Shown: piece after piece, positions 17,479-26,676 of the stretch | Position numbering within the stretch: the first letter of the stretch is position 1 | How the letters are laid out: every line of letters begins with the position of its first letter | Assembly (NCBI RefSeq): GCF_051380735.1 | Contig: NZ_JBNYXQ010000004.1 | Location: 186,001-250,000, forward strand | Length of the DNA: 64,000 bases | Direction: 5' to 3' | Origin: Janthinobacterium sp051380735 | GTDB lineage: Bacteria; Pseudomonadota; Gammaproteobacteria; Burkholderiales; Burkholderiaceae_D | Notes under the pieces: generated by a model | Told to the model about the DNA's origin: nothing | Seen by the model: only the letters and a program-made list of their open reading frames with translations | The model's database searches: none | Program-made: the position numbers and the translations under genes

Positions 17479-19206
17479 ATGTCGCAATTACAAATGAGTA
17501 ATAAAAACAACAGCAAACCGGAACAGGCTGCTGCCGACCGTTCGCTGATCGATGCAATCAATCGCGTGCAGGCAGTGATCGAATTTGACCTCGCTGGTCA
17601 CATCATTGATGCCAATGACAACTTCCTGTCCACCTTCGGCTACACGCTCGACGAAATCGTGGGACGCCACCACCGGCTGTTCTGCGAGCCGGCCTATACC
17701 CGTTCGACCGAGTATGCCGATTTCTGGGCGCACCTGGGCCGGGGCGAGTTCCATTCCGGCCAGTTCAAGCGCTTGCGCAAGGACGGTGCGGAAGTGTGGA
17801 TCGAGGCCTCGTACAACCCGATACTCGATGAGAGTGGCACGCCTGTCAAGGTGGTCAAATTCGCCACCGATGTCAGTGTATCGGTACGCCGTAATGCCGA
17901 TTTCATCGGCAAGCTCGAGGCGGTAGACCGGGTGCGGGCGGTGATCGAGTTTGACCTGCATGGGAAAATACTGCATGCCAACCAGCTTTTCCTCGATACC
18001 TTCGGCTATCAGCTTGAGGAAGTCATCGGCCAGCGCCATGCGATGTTCTGCGAGCCGGCCTACAGCCGCTCACATGAGTATCAGAACTTCTGGCGCCATC
18101 TGGCCGCTGGCGAGTTCCACGCCGGCGAATTTCGCCGCCTCGCGAGGGATGGCAGCGAGCGCTGGATACAGGCCAGCTACAATCCGGTGCTGGACGCCAG
18201 CGGCGTGCCCTACAAAGTGGTCAAGTTCGCCACCGATATCACTACCGAGAAGAAATTACGTTTTGATATCGAAGGCAAGATCGACGCGATCGGTCGCTCG
18301 CAGGCGGTCATCGAATTCGATTTGCGCGGCACCATCCTGTCGGCGAACAGCAATTTCCTGCGTACGCTCGGTTATACCGCAGACGAGGTGATAGGCAAGC
18401 ATCACAGCATGTTCTGTGACCTGGCAATGGTGCAGAGCCCTCAGTACCGCGATTTCTGGGCCAACCTGGGCGAGGGAAAGTTCCAGGCCGGCCGCTTTGC
18501 GCGACGCGCCAAGCAGGGCGATGAAGTATGGATACTGGCAACTTACAATCCCATCCTGGACGCAGACGGCAAACCGTATCGGGTAGTGAAGTTCGCGATG
18601 GATATCAGCGACCAGGTCGCGCGTGAGCAGCTGGTGGCGAACAAGGTGCAATCGATCTCGCAAGTGCTGACCGCTTTGGGCGGCTCGATCAACGTCATCA
18701 GCCACAGTTCGCGCCGGTCTACAGAACTCGCCAGCGAAACGCAGCAGCAGGCCATGGACGGCAGCGAATTGCTGGCACGCCTGCGAGAGGCGATCGTGAC
18801 GATCCAGAAATCATCAAGCGACGTCCACATGATAGTCGAAACCATAGGCGAAATCGCCAGCCAGACCCATTTGCTGGCCTTTAACGCGGCCATCGAAGCC
18901 GCGCGCGCTGGCCAGCATGGCGTGGGTTTCTCGGTAGTGGCCAACGAGGTGCGCAAGCTGGCCGAAAAATCGGCGATGGCGGCGCGCGAAATCGCCGGCC
19001 TGATCAACGAAACCGGAAGCCGTATCGAGGAAGGTGGCCGTCTTTCCGGCGAAGTCGAGCAAGCCTTCGGCCGCATCGTGCGCTCGGTGGAGAACACCAC
19101 TACCTCGATCGCCGAGATCCATCGCACGACCTCCGAACAGGCGAGCGCCACCAATGATGTCAGCAAATTGCTGTCAGAGTTGCAGCGTTCCACCGTGCGC
19201 GACTGA
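17479..19206 (+). CDS. soluble methyl-accepting chemotaxis protein with three PAS domains
   Basis: 575 residues from the ATG at 17479 (GAGG 6 bases upstream; an ATG at 17467 is an alternative). Three tandem PAS modules repeat with a period of exactly 366 bases (122 residues), each with AVIEFDL, a FGY/LGY turn, CxxP/CD and W(I)xASYNP(V/I)LD. The C-terminal half is the receptor signalling domain with hairpin tip IGEIASQTHLLAFNAAIEAA. There is no transmembrane segment, so it is a cytoplasmic sensor, in the style of Pseudomonas BdlA or Aer2 but with three PAS units. The sensed ligand (haem, FAD or none) is unknown. A triple-CheW gene follows after 3 bases. Confidence 0.92.
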   Translation: MSQLQMSNKNNSKPEQAAADRSLIDAINRVQAVIEFDLAGHIIDANDNFLSTFGYTLDEIVGRHHRLFCEPAYTRSTEYADFWAHLGRGEFHSGQFKRLRKDGAEVWIEASYNPILDESGTPVKVVKFATDVSVSVRRNADFIGKLEAVDRVRAVIEFDLHGKILHANQLFLDTFGYQLEEVIGQRHAMFCEPAYSRSHEYQNFWRHLAAGEFHAGEFRRLARDGSERWIQASYNPVLDASGVPYKVVKFATDITTEKKLRFDIEGKIDAIGRSQAVIEFDLRGTILSANSNFLRTLGYTADEVIGKHHSMFCDLAMVQSPQYRDFWANLGEGKFQAGRFARRAKQGDEVWILATYNPILDADGKPYRVVKFAMDISDQVAREQLVANKVQSISQVLTALGGSINVISHSSRRSTELASETQQQAMDGSELLARLREAIVTIQKSSSDVHMIVETIGEIASQTHLLAFNAAIEAARAGQHGVGFSVVANEVRKLAEKSAMAAREIAGLINETGSRIEEGGRLSGEVEQAFGRIVRSVENTTTSIAEIHRTTSEQASATNDVSKLLSELQRSTVRD

Positions 19207-19209
19207 AGC

Positions 19210-20568
19210 ATGGCAGCGCCGACCGACGAATCGCGCTGGGTCTTGCTGGAACTGGGCCATCTGCGCATCGCCGTGCCGCTCGAAACGGTGCTGCAGGCTT
19301 ATCCGCGACCGGCGGACCTGACGATGGTGGCGCGCCGCCGCGGCGCATTGTGCTCGATGTTTGCCTGCCAGGGAAAACTGGTGCCGGTGGTCGACCTGGC
19401 GCTGTGGGTCGAGGTGGGCGAGTGCGCGCCCGGTGGCGCAGCGCGCAGCCGCATCGTGGTCTTGCAAAATGGCCGGCGCACGCTCGGCCTGCTGGTCGAT
19501 GCCGTGCATGAGGTGGTAACGCTGGCGCAGGCAGACATCGTGCGGCTGCACCACGATAACGATCCCGAAGAAGTATTCCACAGCGTGGCGCGCATGGCCG
19601 GTGACGCACAGCCGGTCAGCCTGCTCGACAGCGCCCGGCTGATGGCGCTGGCCGAAATATGGGCAGAGGAACAGGACGGGCCAGCTTCAACGGCGGCTGC
19701 AGAAGCGGGCGCCCGGCACCAGGACATCCACGCTGGCCAGCAGTCGTGGGCGGTGGTGGAAAGCTGCGGCATTCGCCTCGCCTTGCCGGCAACTGATGTC
19801 GGCGAAGTGGTGCAGGCCCGGCAGGTGGTCTCAAGCAGCGCTGCAGGCGCAGGGTTCTGCCACTGGCGGGGACGGCATATTGCGGTACTCGATACCAGTG
19901 CGCTGTTCGGCGGGCCGAAGCCGGCTGCACCGCAGCCGCTGATGCTGATCGCCTGCAGTGGCGAACTGGCACTGGCCTTGCCGGTGGACCGCATCGTGCA
20001 AGTCCACCAGTTCCCTTACGGTGCAGGCACCCGGCCCGTCCGCCTGAACGCGCCGCAGTTCGTGCAAGCCATTGTTATCGATGATGATGGCACGCCGGTA
20101 CAGGTGATCGACACGGCGGCGCTGGTGGCAGCGTTTCCGCAATCCGTGCTCAGCCGTGTTGACCAGTCCGGCGACAGCAGCGAACCAGGCGCCGGCTTGC
20201 GCAACATGGGCGCATATATTGTCTATATTGCCGGCACCGTCATGGCTTGCCCGATCGAGGCGCTGGAACAAGTGCTGCCAGCCCCGGCCGGGGCGCCGGC
20301 AGCGTCCATGGTCTGGTGTAACGAGCTGATAGACCTGGTTGATCTGCGCTCGGAAAAGACCGCCGCAGGCCACGTGATCGTGGTGCGTAACCAGGGCGTA
20401 TTATGCGGCGTGATGGTTGACCGCATCGTGGCGCTGATTCCACCGAACAGTGCTTATCTCAGCAAGGTACGCTTGCCCAGTGGCCAGTTTGAAATGATCA
20501 CGACCGGCTACGGCAGCGAGCAGACCAGTTACCGCATTTTCAATATCGCCGACGCCCAGTTAGCGTAA
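19210..20568 (+). CDS. triple CheW-domain coupling protein
   Basis: 452 residues built from three CheW-like SH3 folds: about 8-150 (WVLLELGHLRIAVPLETV, GKLVPVVDLALW), about 172-310 (WAVVESCGIRLALPATDV, GRHIAVLDTSALF) and about 335-452 (AYIVYIAGTVMACPIEAL, VWCNELIDLVDL). CheW couples receptors to the CheA kinase; a three-domain version could cross-link receptors or bind several kinases. The gene starts 3 bases after the three-PAS receptor gene, so the two are an operon and probably work as a pair. No cheA or cheY lies nearby. Linkers between modules are Ala/Gly rich. Confidence 0.85.
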   Translation: MAAPTDESRWVLLELGHLRIAVPLETVLQAYPRPADLTMVARRRGALCSMFACQGKLVPVVDLALWVEVGECAPGGAARSRIVVLQNGRRTLGLLVDAVHEVVTLAQADIVRLHHDNDPEEVFHSVARMAGDAQPVSLLDSARLMALAEIWAEEQDGPASTAAAEAGARHQDIHAGQQSWAVVESCGIRLALPATDVGEVVQARQVVSSSAAGAGFCHWRGRHIAVLDTSALFGGPKPAAPQPLMLIACSGELALALPVDRIVQVHQFPYGAGTRPVRLNAPQFVQAIVIDDDGTPVQVIDTAALVAAFPQSVLSRVDQSGDSSEPGAGLRNMGAYIVYIAGTVMACPIEALEQVLPAPAGAPAASMVWCNELIDLVDLRSEKTAAGHVIVVRNQGVLCGVMVDRIVALIPPNSAYLSKVRLPSGQFEMITTGYGSEQTSYRIFNIADAQLA

Positions 20569-20614
20569 CCTGGCACGTGAGCGGTAGCGCCGTACTATGC
20601 ATGCCTTGAATGCC

Positions 20615-20641
20615 GGGGTCAGACCCGTCGGGTCTGACCCC
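20615..20641. repeat. dispersed inverted repeat GGGGTCAGACCC, copy 1
   Basis: GGGGTCAGACCC (20615-20626) and GGGTCTGACCCC (20630-20641) form a 12-base-pair hairpin with a 3-base loop, followed by AGATTTT. It sits between the convergent triple-CheW and parC genes and may end both transcripts. A second copy of the same arms lies at 56422-56486. Confidence 0.8.
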
Positions 20642-20701
20642 AGATTTTACATTGGGGTAAAAAATAACGTCAATTCAACGACGCATAGTCGAATGAACGA
20701 C

Positions 20702-23056
20702 TTAACCGATCGCCGTCATCTTGATCGGCTTGAGTTTCGACGCCAGCGCCTTGCCCTTTCTTGAACGCTTGCCGAAATGCTCCGCCAGGGCCGTGGCGCC
20801 CAGCGATACATCCTGCGGCTTGGCGCCCCGGCCGATGCCCGACACCACCACGCCGCGCTGGGTGATCGGCTGCACGGCCAGCAGCTTGTCCTTGCCTTCC
20901 AGTTCGATCAGCTTGACGCCGGTGCCGCCCTTGGTCAGCGTCTTCATTTCATCGAGGCCGAACACCAGCAAACGCGTACCTTCGGTCATGCAGGCCACGG
21001 CGCTGGCCGCCACCGGAATGATTTTTGGTTCGAGCGGTACATCGCCGTCGTCCAGGGTAATGAAGGACTTGCCACCCTTCAGGCGGCTGGCCATGTCGCC
21101 TGCCTTTGCGACAAAGCCGTAGCCGGCGCTGGTGGCCAGCAGCAGATTGGTGGCACCATTGCCCGCAAAGTAGTGCAGTATGCGCACGGCGTTGCCGGGC
21201 GTGCCGCCGCTCAGGTCGCACAAGGTCGTGATCGGCACGCCGTCGCCGCGCGCGTTGGGTAGCGCCGACACGGGCACCGAATAAATCTTGCCGTTGTTGC
21301 CAAAGCCGAGCAGGGTATCAACGGTGCGGCACTCGAAAGCGCCATGCAGGGTGTCGCCAGCCTTGAAGGTGAACTGGGCCGCATCGTGGCCGATGCCGGT
21401 GCGTGCGCGCACCCAGCCTTTTTCGGAAATGATCACGGTTACCGGTTCATCGACCACCTTCTGTTCGGCCACGGCCTTTTGTGCTTCCTCGATCAGCGTG
21501 CGTCGTGCGTCGCCGAACTGCTTGGCGTCCGCTTCGATTTCGCGGATGATGGCGCGTTTCATCGAACCCGGGTTGTCGAGCAGGTCCTGCAACGATTTTT
21601 CTTCCTTGCGCAGCTCGGCCAGTTCCTGCTGGATCTTGATCGTTTCCAGGCGCGCCAGCTGGCGCAAGCGGATTTCCAGGATATCGTCGGCCTGGCGCTC
21701 GGACAGATTGAACGCTTCGATCAGCGCCGCCTTCGGTTCGTCCGAATTGCGAATGATGGCGATCACCTTGTCGATATTGAGCAGGATCGCTTCGCGTCCT
21801 TCCAGGATATGGATGCGATCCTGGACCTTGCGCAGCTTGTAGCCGGTACGGCGCGTGACGGTTTCGAAGCGGAAGTCTATCCATTCGCGCAGGATGTCGC
21901 CCAGCCCTTTCTGGCGCGGACGGCCATCGCCGCCTATCATCACCAGGTTGATCGAGGTCGACGATTCAAGCGAAGTATGGGCCAGCAGCATCAGCATGAA
22001 TTCGGCCTGGTCCTGGTTCTTCGACTTCGGCTCGAACACCAGGCGCACCGGCGCGGCGCGGCCCGATTCGTCGCGGATGGTGTCGAGCGAATTGAGGATC
22101 AGCGCCTTCAGGGCAACCTGCTCCGGCGACAGGGCTTTTTTGCCCAGCCTGATTTTCGGATTGGTCAGCTCTTCGATTTCTTCCAGCACCTTTTGTGACG
22201 AGGTGCCCGGCGGCAGTTCCGTTACCACCGCCTGCCACTGGCCGCGCGCCAGCTCTTCGATCTTCCAGCGCGCGCGCACCTTCATGCTGCCACGCCCGCT
22301 CGCATACATGTCCGAGATCTGCGTGGCCGGGGTAATGATCTGGCCGCCACCGGGAAAATCCGGGCCGGGAATGATAGCCATCAGTTCGGCATGCGTCATT
22401 TTCGGGTCGCGGATCAGCGCCACGGCCGCTTTCGCCACTTCCGTCAGGTTGTGCGCCGGGATCTCGGTGGCCAGGCCAACGGCAATCCCGGAGGCGCCAT
22501 TCAACAGCACCATCGGCAGGCGCGCCGGCAGCAGCTTCGGTTCTTCCGTCGAGCCGTCGTAATTGGGCTGGAAGTCCACCGTGCCCATGCCGATTTCATC
22601 CATCAGCAGCTTGGCGATCGGCGTCAGGCGCGCCTCCGTGTAGCGCATGGCCGCCGCGCCGTCGCCGTCGCGCGAGCCGAAGTTGCCCTGGCCGTCGATC
22701 AGCGGATAGCGCAGCGAAAAGTCCTGTGCCATGCGCACCAGCGCGTCGTACACCGACTGGTCGCCGTGCGGGTGCAGCTTGCCCAGCACGTCGCCGACCA
22801 CGGCGGCCGACTTGCGCGGCTTGGCAGTGGCATTCAAACCCAGTTCGTTCATCGCATACAGGATGCGGCGCTGCACCGGCTTCTGGCCGTCGCACACGTC
22901 GGGCAGGGCGCGGCCCTTGACCACCGAGATGGCGTAGTCGAGATAGGCGCGCTCGGCAAAAGTGGACAGGGTCAGCGCCTCGCCGTCGAACACTGGTTCA
23001 TCGGGCACCGTCGGCTCGGGCTGGACATCGTCAAATAAATTCGTTTGTGTGGACAT
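20702..23056 (-). CDS. parC: DNA topoisomerase IV subunit A
   Basis: 784 residues. The type-IIA breakage-reunion domain begins near residue 30, with the active-site Tyr139 in AAMRYTEARL and the helix motif LHPHGDQSVYDALVRMAQ. A C-terminal beta-pinwheel (about 540-784) is shorter and lacks the GyrA box, and parE lies in the same gene group, so ParC is preferred over GyrA. It decatenates replicated chromosomes together with ParE. The residue at the quinolone contact position (Ser in E. coli ParC/GyrA) is Gln100, the next key acidic residue is Asp104. The J-protein gene ends 47 bases upstream on the same strand. Confidence 0.95.
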   Translation of the reverse strand: MSTQTNLFDDVQPEPTVPDEPVFDGEALTLSTFAERAYLDYAISVVKGRALPDVCDGQKPVQRRILYAMNELGLNATAKPRKSAAVVGDVLGKLHPHGDQSVYDALVRMAQDFSLRYPLIDGQGNFGSRDGDGAAAMRYTEARLTPIAKLLMDEIGMGTVDFQPNYDGSTEEPKLLPARLPMVLLNGASGIAVGLATEIPAHNLTEVAKAAVALIRDPKMTHAELMAIIPGPDFPGGGQIITPATQISDMYASGRGSMKVRARWKIEELARGQWQAVVTELPPGTSSQKVLEEIEELTNPKIRLGKKALSPEQVALKALILNSLDTIRDESGRAAPVRLVFEPKSKNQDQAEFMLMLLAHTSLESSTSINLVMIGGDGRPRQKGLGDILREWIDFRFETVTRRTGYKLRKVQDRIHILEGREAILLNIDKVIAIIRNSDEPKAALIEAFNLSERQADDILEIRLRQLARLETIKIQQELAELRKEEKSLQDLLDNPGSMKRAIIREIEADAKQFGDARRTLIEEAQKAVAEQKVVDEPVTVIISEKGWVRARTGIGHDAAQFTFKAGDTLHGAFECRTVDTLLGFGNNGKIYSVPVSALPNARGDGVPITTLCDLSGGTPGNAVRILHYFAGNGATNLLLATSAGYGFVAKAGDMASRLKGGKSFITLDDGDVPLEPKIIPVAASAVACMTEGTRLLVFGLDEMKTLTKGGTGVKLIELEGKDKLLAVQPITQRGVVVSGIGRGAKPQDVSLGATALAEHFGKRSRKGKALASKLKPIKMTAIG

Positions 23057-23103
23057 GGTGCGGGCTTCAGTATTGAGTGATTGCGGTTGAATTCGTGGGC
23101 CGA

Positions 23104-24966
23104 TTATGACAGCCCGTTATGGGATCGTGACAGCCGGTGCAGGCGATACAAATGCAGCATCGTGAAATACAACATGGCCAGCGCCAGCACGGCGCCCAGC
23201 TTGACCATGGTGTGCGGCGCTGCACCGGACAAGCGGCCGGCCAGCAAAAGGCTGGCGATTGCCGGTGCCAGCACCAGCGGCCAGGAAAACTTCCAGCGCA
23301 GGTCGGCAGGGGAAAACAGCATGCCGACGCAGGCCCAGGCAAACAGCATGGCGCCCAGCACGGTTGCGAGCGCCGGCTGCACGGCCAGCGCCGCCAGGCC
23401 GATGGCGCAGCCGATCATCCAGGCTGCACGCAAACGCGGCAGCAGCGCTTCCGGCCAGCCGCATTGTGCATACAAGCCGTTGGCCGTGCGCAGCGCCAGC
23501 ACCAGCAGGCAAAACACCAGCATCATGCTGTCACTGATCGCCAGGGCGTTTTGCCCCTTGCCGCTCATGAAGATGCTGGCAAACAGCGACACAGCTACCG
23601 CATAGCCGAACAGCCCTTGCAACACACTGCGGTTGGCGGCAAACGCCAGCAGGGCCAGCACGCACAGCGCGCCAGCGGTGGCCACGCGCAGCGCGGTATC
23701 GGGGCCGGGTGCAAACAGCAGCAGCGAGACGAACATGAAAGGCACGATCCATCCCAGTTGCAACAGGCCAGGGCGCGCTTGCAGGGAGGGCAGGCGCTCG
23801 TCCATCCCTTCCCTCAACGCTTGCAGTTTGTCGAATAGCTGCGCCGGCCAGCGGAAAGCCTGCAGGGCCAGCAGTGCAAAGGCCAGCGCCTGGAAACCGA
23901 ACAGGCTGAGCTTGCTGCCCACGGTGTCGAGCTGCATGCCGGCGGCGCTGAGCACGCCGGCCAGCATGAAGTGCAGCGCGAAGCCCAGGGCGGCCGAGTG
24001 CAGGGCCGTCTGGCGGAAATAGCGCTTGGAAAAGACCGCATGCTCCCAGCGCTCGAACTGCACCATATCGAGTTTGTAGACCAGCATTTCACTGTGATGC
24101 CAGCGGATGGTATGCAGCAGATCGCGCAGCTGCTTCGTGAATTTTTCATCGAACATCTGGCGCGCATAGCTTGAAGGCGGCTTTTGCGACATGATGACGT
24201 CCAGGCCGGGATAGTTCTCGCCAAAGTCGATGAAGTGCATGAAGGACTCGTCGGCCCGGTAGCGCTGTACGGCGTTGCGCACCATCTCGCCATGGCTGCG
24301 TGCCAGGTAGGAAAAGTCGCTGTTCCAGCCCAGCGCGGCAAACACGGCGTCGCGCAGGTCGGCGTTGTAGCCGTCGCTGGCACAGTAGCGCAAGGCGAAC
24401 AGCTCGAATTCCTCGCGCACGTCGAATCGCAGCAGCGCCGGGTCCTGCAGCGCATGTGCCAGCGCCGCTTCGGCGTCCAGCTGCTGCAACTGGTCCAGGC
24501 AACCCTGCCAGATACTGGCCGCTTCTTCAGCGGGATCGATCTCGATCACGCCCCACAGTTCAGCAGGAGGTAGCGCGGGTGTGTCGATCACGCCCCATAG
24601 CTCGGCTGGCGGTGACTCGATGGTGTTCTCAACGATACCCCATAGCTCGGCCGGCGGGGCCTGCACTTTGGTCTGCACCAGTGTTTCGCGCTCCACCGGC
24701 GCTTCGGCCTGCACCGCGGCGACCGGTTCCGGTGCGGCAGCGGGCGCTGCTACCTCAGGCTCATCATGCGCCTGCCCCAGTTCTACGGCAAAGCGCGCAG
24801 CATGGCGCAGCGCATATTCATACGCATCGCGCAGCTCCTGGAACGCCTGCGGATCGTCTTCGGGCCGCGTGACCTTCAGGCGTTTCGCATACGCGCGCTT
24901 GATGGCGCGCTCGTCGCCGGTCGGCTCGGTGCCGAGGATATCCCATAGACTGAGCCTGCTGTTCAT
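23104..24966 (-). CDS. membrane J-domain-like protein (probable HscC co-chaperone)
   Basis: 620 residues. Residues 6-55 form a J-domain (LWDILGTEP, AIKRAYAKRL, AFQELRDAYEYAL) in which the usual HPD is replaced by RPE, as in DjlB/DjlC-like J proteins encoded beside E. coli hscC. A Pro/Ala/Glu linker (66-145) holds three copies of PPAELWG (104-110, 119-125, 133-139). A soluble helical region (about 145-310) is followed by eight or more hydrophobic segments (about 325-610), so it is an inner-membrane protein. Its ATG directly abuts the stop of the HscC gene with no gap. Likely role: to bring the Hsp70 partner to the membrane. Confidence 0.82.
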   Translation of the reverse strand: MNSRLSLWDILGTEPTGDERAIKRAYAKRLKVTRPEDDPQAFQELRDAYEYALRHAARFAVELGQAHDEPEVAAPAAAPEPVAAVQAEAPVERETLVQTKVQAPPAELWGIVENTIESPPAELWGVIDTPALPPAELWGVIEIDPAEEAASIWQGCLDQLQQLDAEAALAHALQDPALLRFDVREEFELFALRYCASDGYNADLRDAVFAALGWNSDFSYLARSHGEMVRNAVQRYRADESFMHFIDFGENYPGLDVIMSQKPPSSYARQMFDEKFTKQLRDLLHTIRWHHSEMLVYKLDMVQFERWEHAVFSKRYFRQTALHSAALGFALHFMLAGVLSAAGMQLDTVGSKLSLFGFQALAFALLALQAFRWPAQLFDKLQALREGMDERLPSLQARPGLLQLGWIVPFMFVSLLLFAPGPDTALRVATAGALCVLALLAFAANRSVLQGLFGYAVAVSLFASIFMSGKGQNALAISDSMMLVFCLLVLALRTANGLYAQCGWPEALLPRLRAAWMIGCAIGLAALAVQPALATVLGAMLFAWACVGMLFSPADLRWKFSWPLVLAPAIASLLLAGRLSGAAPHTMVKLGAVLALAMLYFTMLHLYRLHRLSRSHNGLS

Positions 24967-26676
24967 TTACAGAAAGCTCTCGCTCTCGACCTGGCGCAGC
25001 ACTTCGTCCAGTGCCTGGCGTGCCTTGCGGATAATCGACGGGTCCTGCGTTTCCAGCGCGGCCTGGAAGTTGGCTGTATGGGAGGCAAGGTACTGGCGCA
25101 CCTCGCCCAGCGACTGTTCGTACAGGCGGTCGGCGCGCGTGACCAGGGTGCGGTTTTCCATCTGGTCGCGCGGGTGGATCTTCAGGTCGGCCAATTCCGC
25201 AAAACGCTGTTCGATCTGCTCAGGTGTCATTACGCCGGCGTTGTCGCTGATAATCATCTTGTGGCGTTCCTGGGTGGCCAGCACCGTCACTTCGGCTTCC
25301 AGCACGCCACTGATATCGTAGGTAAAGCGCACGTCGATGCCCACTTCGCCGGCCTTTTTGGCGGGAATCGGGAAGTTGATCTTGCCGAGGAAAACATTGT
25401 CGGCCACCAGGCGCGATTCGCCCTGGTAGATCGCCACATTGATTTCCTTCTGGTTGTCGTGGATGGTGACGATGTTTTCCGTGCGCGACACCGGCACCAC
25501 CGAGTTGCGCTCGATAATCGGCAGGTAGTGGCCGCCTTCATACTGGTTCACGCCAACCTGGCGCGAAATGCCGATGCCCATCGAGTACGGCGCCACGTCC
25601 GTCATTACCACTTCGTCGAGCGCTGCATCGCGCATTTTCAAGCCTGCCTGGACGGCCGCACCCAGCGCGATCGCTTCATCGGGATCGAGGTGGATGGCGG
25701 GGAAGCGGCCGAACATGCGCGACACCAGCTTGCGCACCAGCGGCATGCGCGTGGCGCCGCCGGCCAGCACCACTTCGTTCAGTTCGGCGGCGCGGATGGT
25801 GGCGTCGCGCAGCGCGCGCTCAACTGGCACGCGCAGGCGCGCCAGCAATGGCTCGCACAATTGCGCCAGCTTGTCTTCGCTGATTTCCCAGCTGTAGTCG
25901 GTGTTTTCAAAGCGCGTGTTCATGCGTACCGGCGACTGGTCGGAAAGCAGGCGCTTGACCCGTTCGGCTTCGTCGCGCAGCAACTGCTGCTGGCGGGCGT
26001 CGAACTGGCGGCTGCCCATGGCCTTGCGCAGGCCACTGTCTTCCACAAAGGCCTCTACCAGCACGGTGACGAAATCCTCGCCGCCGAGGAAATTGTCGCC
26101 GGCCGAAGCGCGCACCTCCATCACGCCTTCGAACAGCTCCAGGATCGACACGTCAAACGTGCCGCCACCGAGGTCGAACACGAGAAATTTGCTTTCCTGT
26201 TCCTTGTCGCGGATGCCGTAGGCCAGCGCGGCAGCCGTCGGCTCGTTCAGCAGGCGTTCCACGCGCAGCCCTGCCAGCTGGCCGGCAATGCGCGTGGCCT
26301 TGCGTTGTGCATCGCTGAAATAGGCCGGCACCGTGATAATGGCTTCCTCGACCTTTTCACCGAGGAAGGCTTCGGCATCTTCCTTCAGGGCGCGCAGCAC
26401 CATCGACGACAATTCCTCGGGACGGAACTGCTGCGTGCCGAGGATGATCTTCTTTTCGCTGCCCATATAGCGCTTGAAAACGGACGCCGTCAGTTGCGGG
26501 TGCGTCTGCAGCCGTTCGCGCGCGGCGCGGCCCACCAGCACGGTGCCGTCGTCATCGATGCTGACGCACGATGGCGTCAGGTGTTCGCCCAGCGCGTTCG
26601 GGATAATGGTCGCCGTGCCGTCGCGCCAGATGGCGGCCAGGCTGTTGGTGGTGCCCAGGTCAATGCCGATAATCAT
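24967..26676 (-). CDS. hscC: HscC-type Hsp70 chaperone
   Basis: 570 residues from the ATG at 26676, shorter than DnaK (about 640). The ATPase begins with IGIDLGTTNS; phosphate and adenosine motifs (VFDLGGGTFDVSILEL, EVVLAGGATRMPLV) and the substrate-binding domain are present, while the helical lid is short. This length and the adjacent DjlB/C-like gene point to the HscC class, which does not replace DnaK in general folding. The start codon overlaps the parE stop (ATGA at 26673-26676 on the minus strand), so its translation is coupled to topoisomerase IV subunit B. Confidence 0.88.
   Translation of the reverse strand: MIIGIDLGTTNSLAAIWRDGTATIIPNALGEHLTPSCVSIDDDGTVLVGRAARERLQTHPQLTASVFKRYMGSEKKIILGTQQFRPEELSSMVLRALKEDAEAFLGEKVEEAIITVPAYFSDAQRKATRIAGQLAGLRVERLLNEPTAAALAYGIRDKEQESKFLVFDLGGGTFDVSILELFEGVMEVRASAGDNFLGGEDFVTVLVEAFVEDSGLRKAMGSRQFDARQQQLLRDEAERVKRLLSDQSPVRMNTRFENTDYSWEISEDKLAQLCEPLLARLRVPVERALRDATIRAAELNEVVLAGGATRMPLVRKLVSRMFGRFPAIHLDPDEAIALGAAVQAGLKMRDAALDEVVMTDVAPYSMGIGISRQVGVNQYEGGHYLPIIERNSVVPVSRTENIVTIHDNQKEINVAIYQGESRLVADNVFLGKINFPIPAKKAGEVGIDVRFTYDISGVLEAEVTVLATQERHKMIISDNAGVMTPEQIEQRFAELADLKIHPRDQMENRTLVTRADRLYEQSLGEVRQYLASHTANFQAALETQDPSIIRKARQALDEVLRQVESESFL

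Noticed and set aside
20702..23056. GyrA instead of ParC
   Set aside because: parE of matching type is in the same cluster, length is 784, and no GyrA box was seen in the C-terminal domain.
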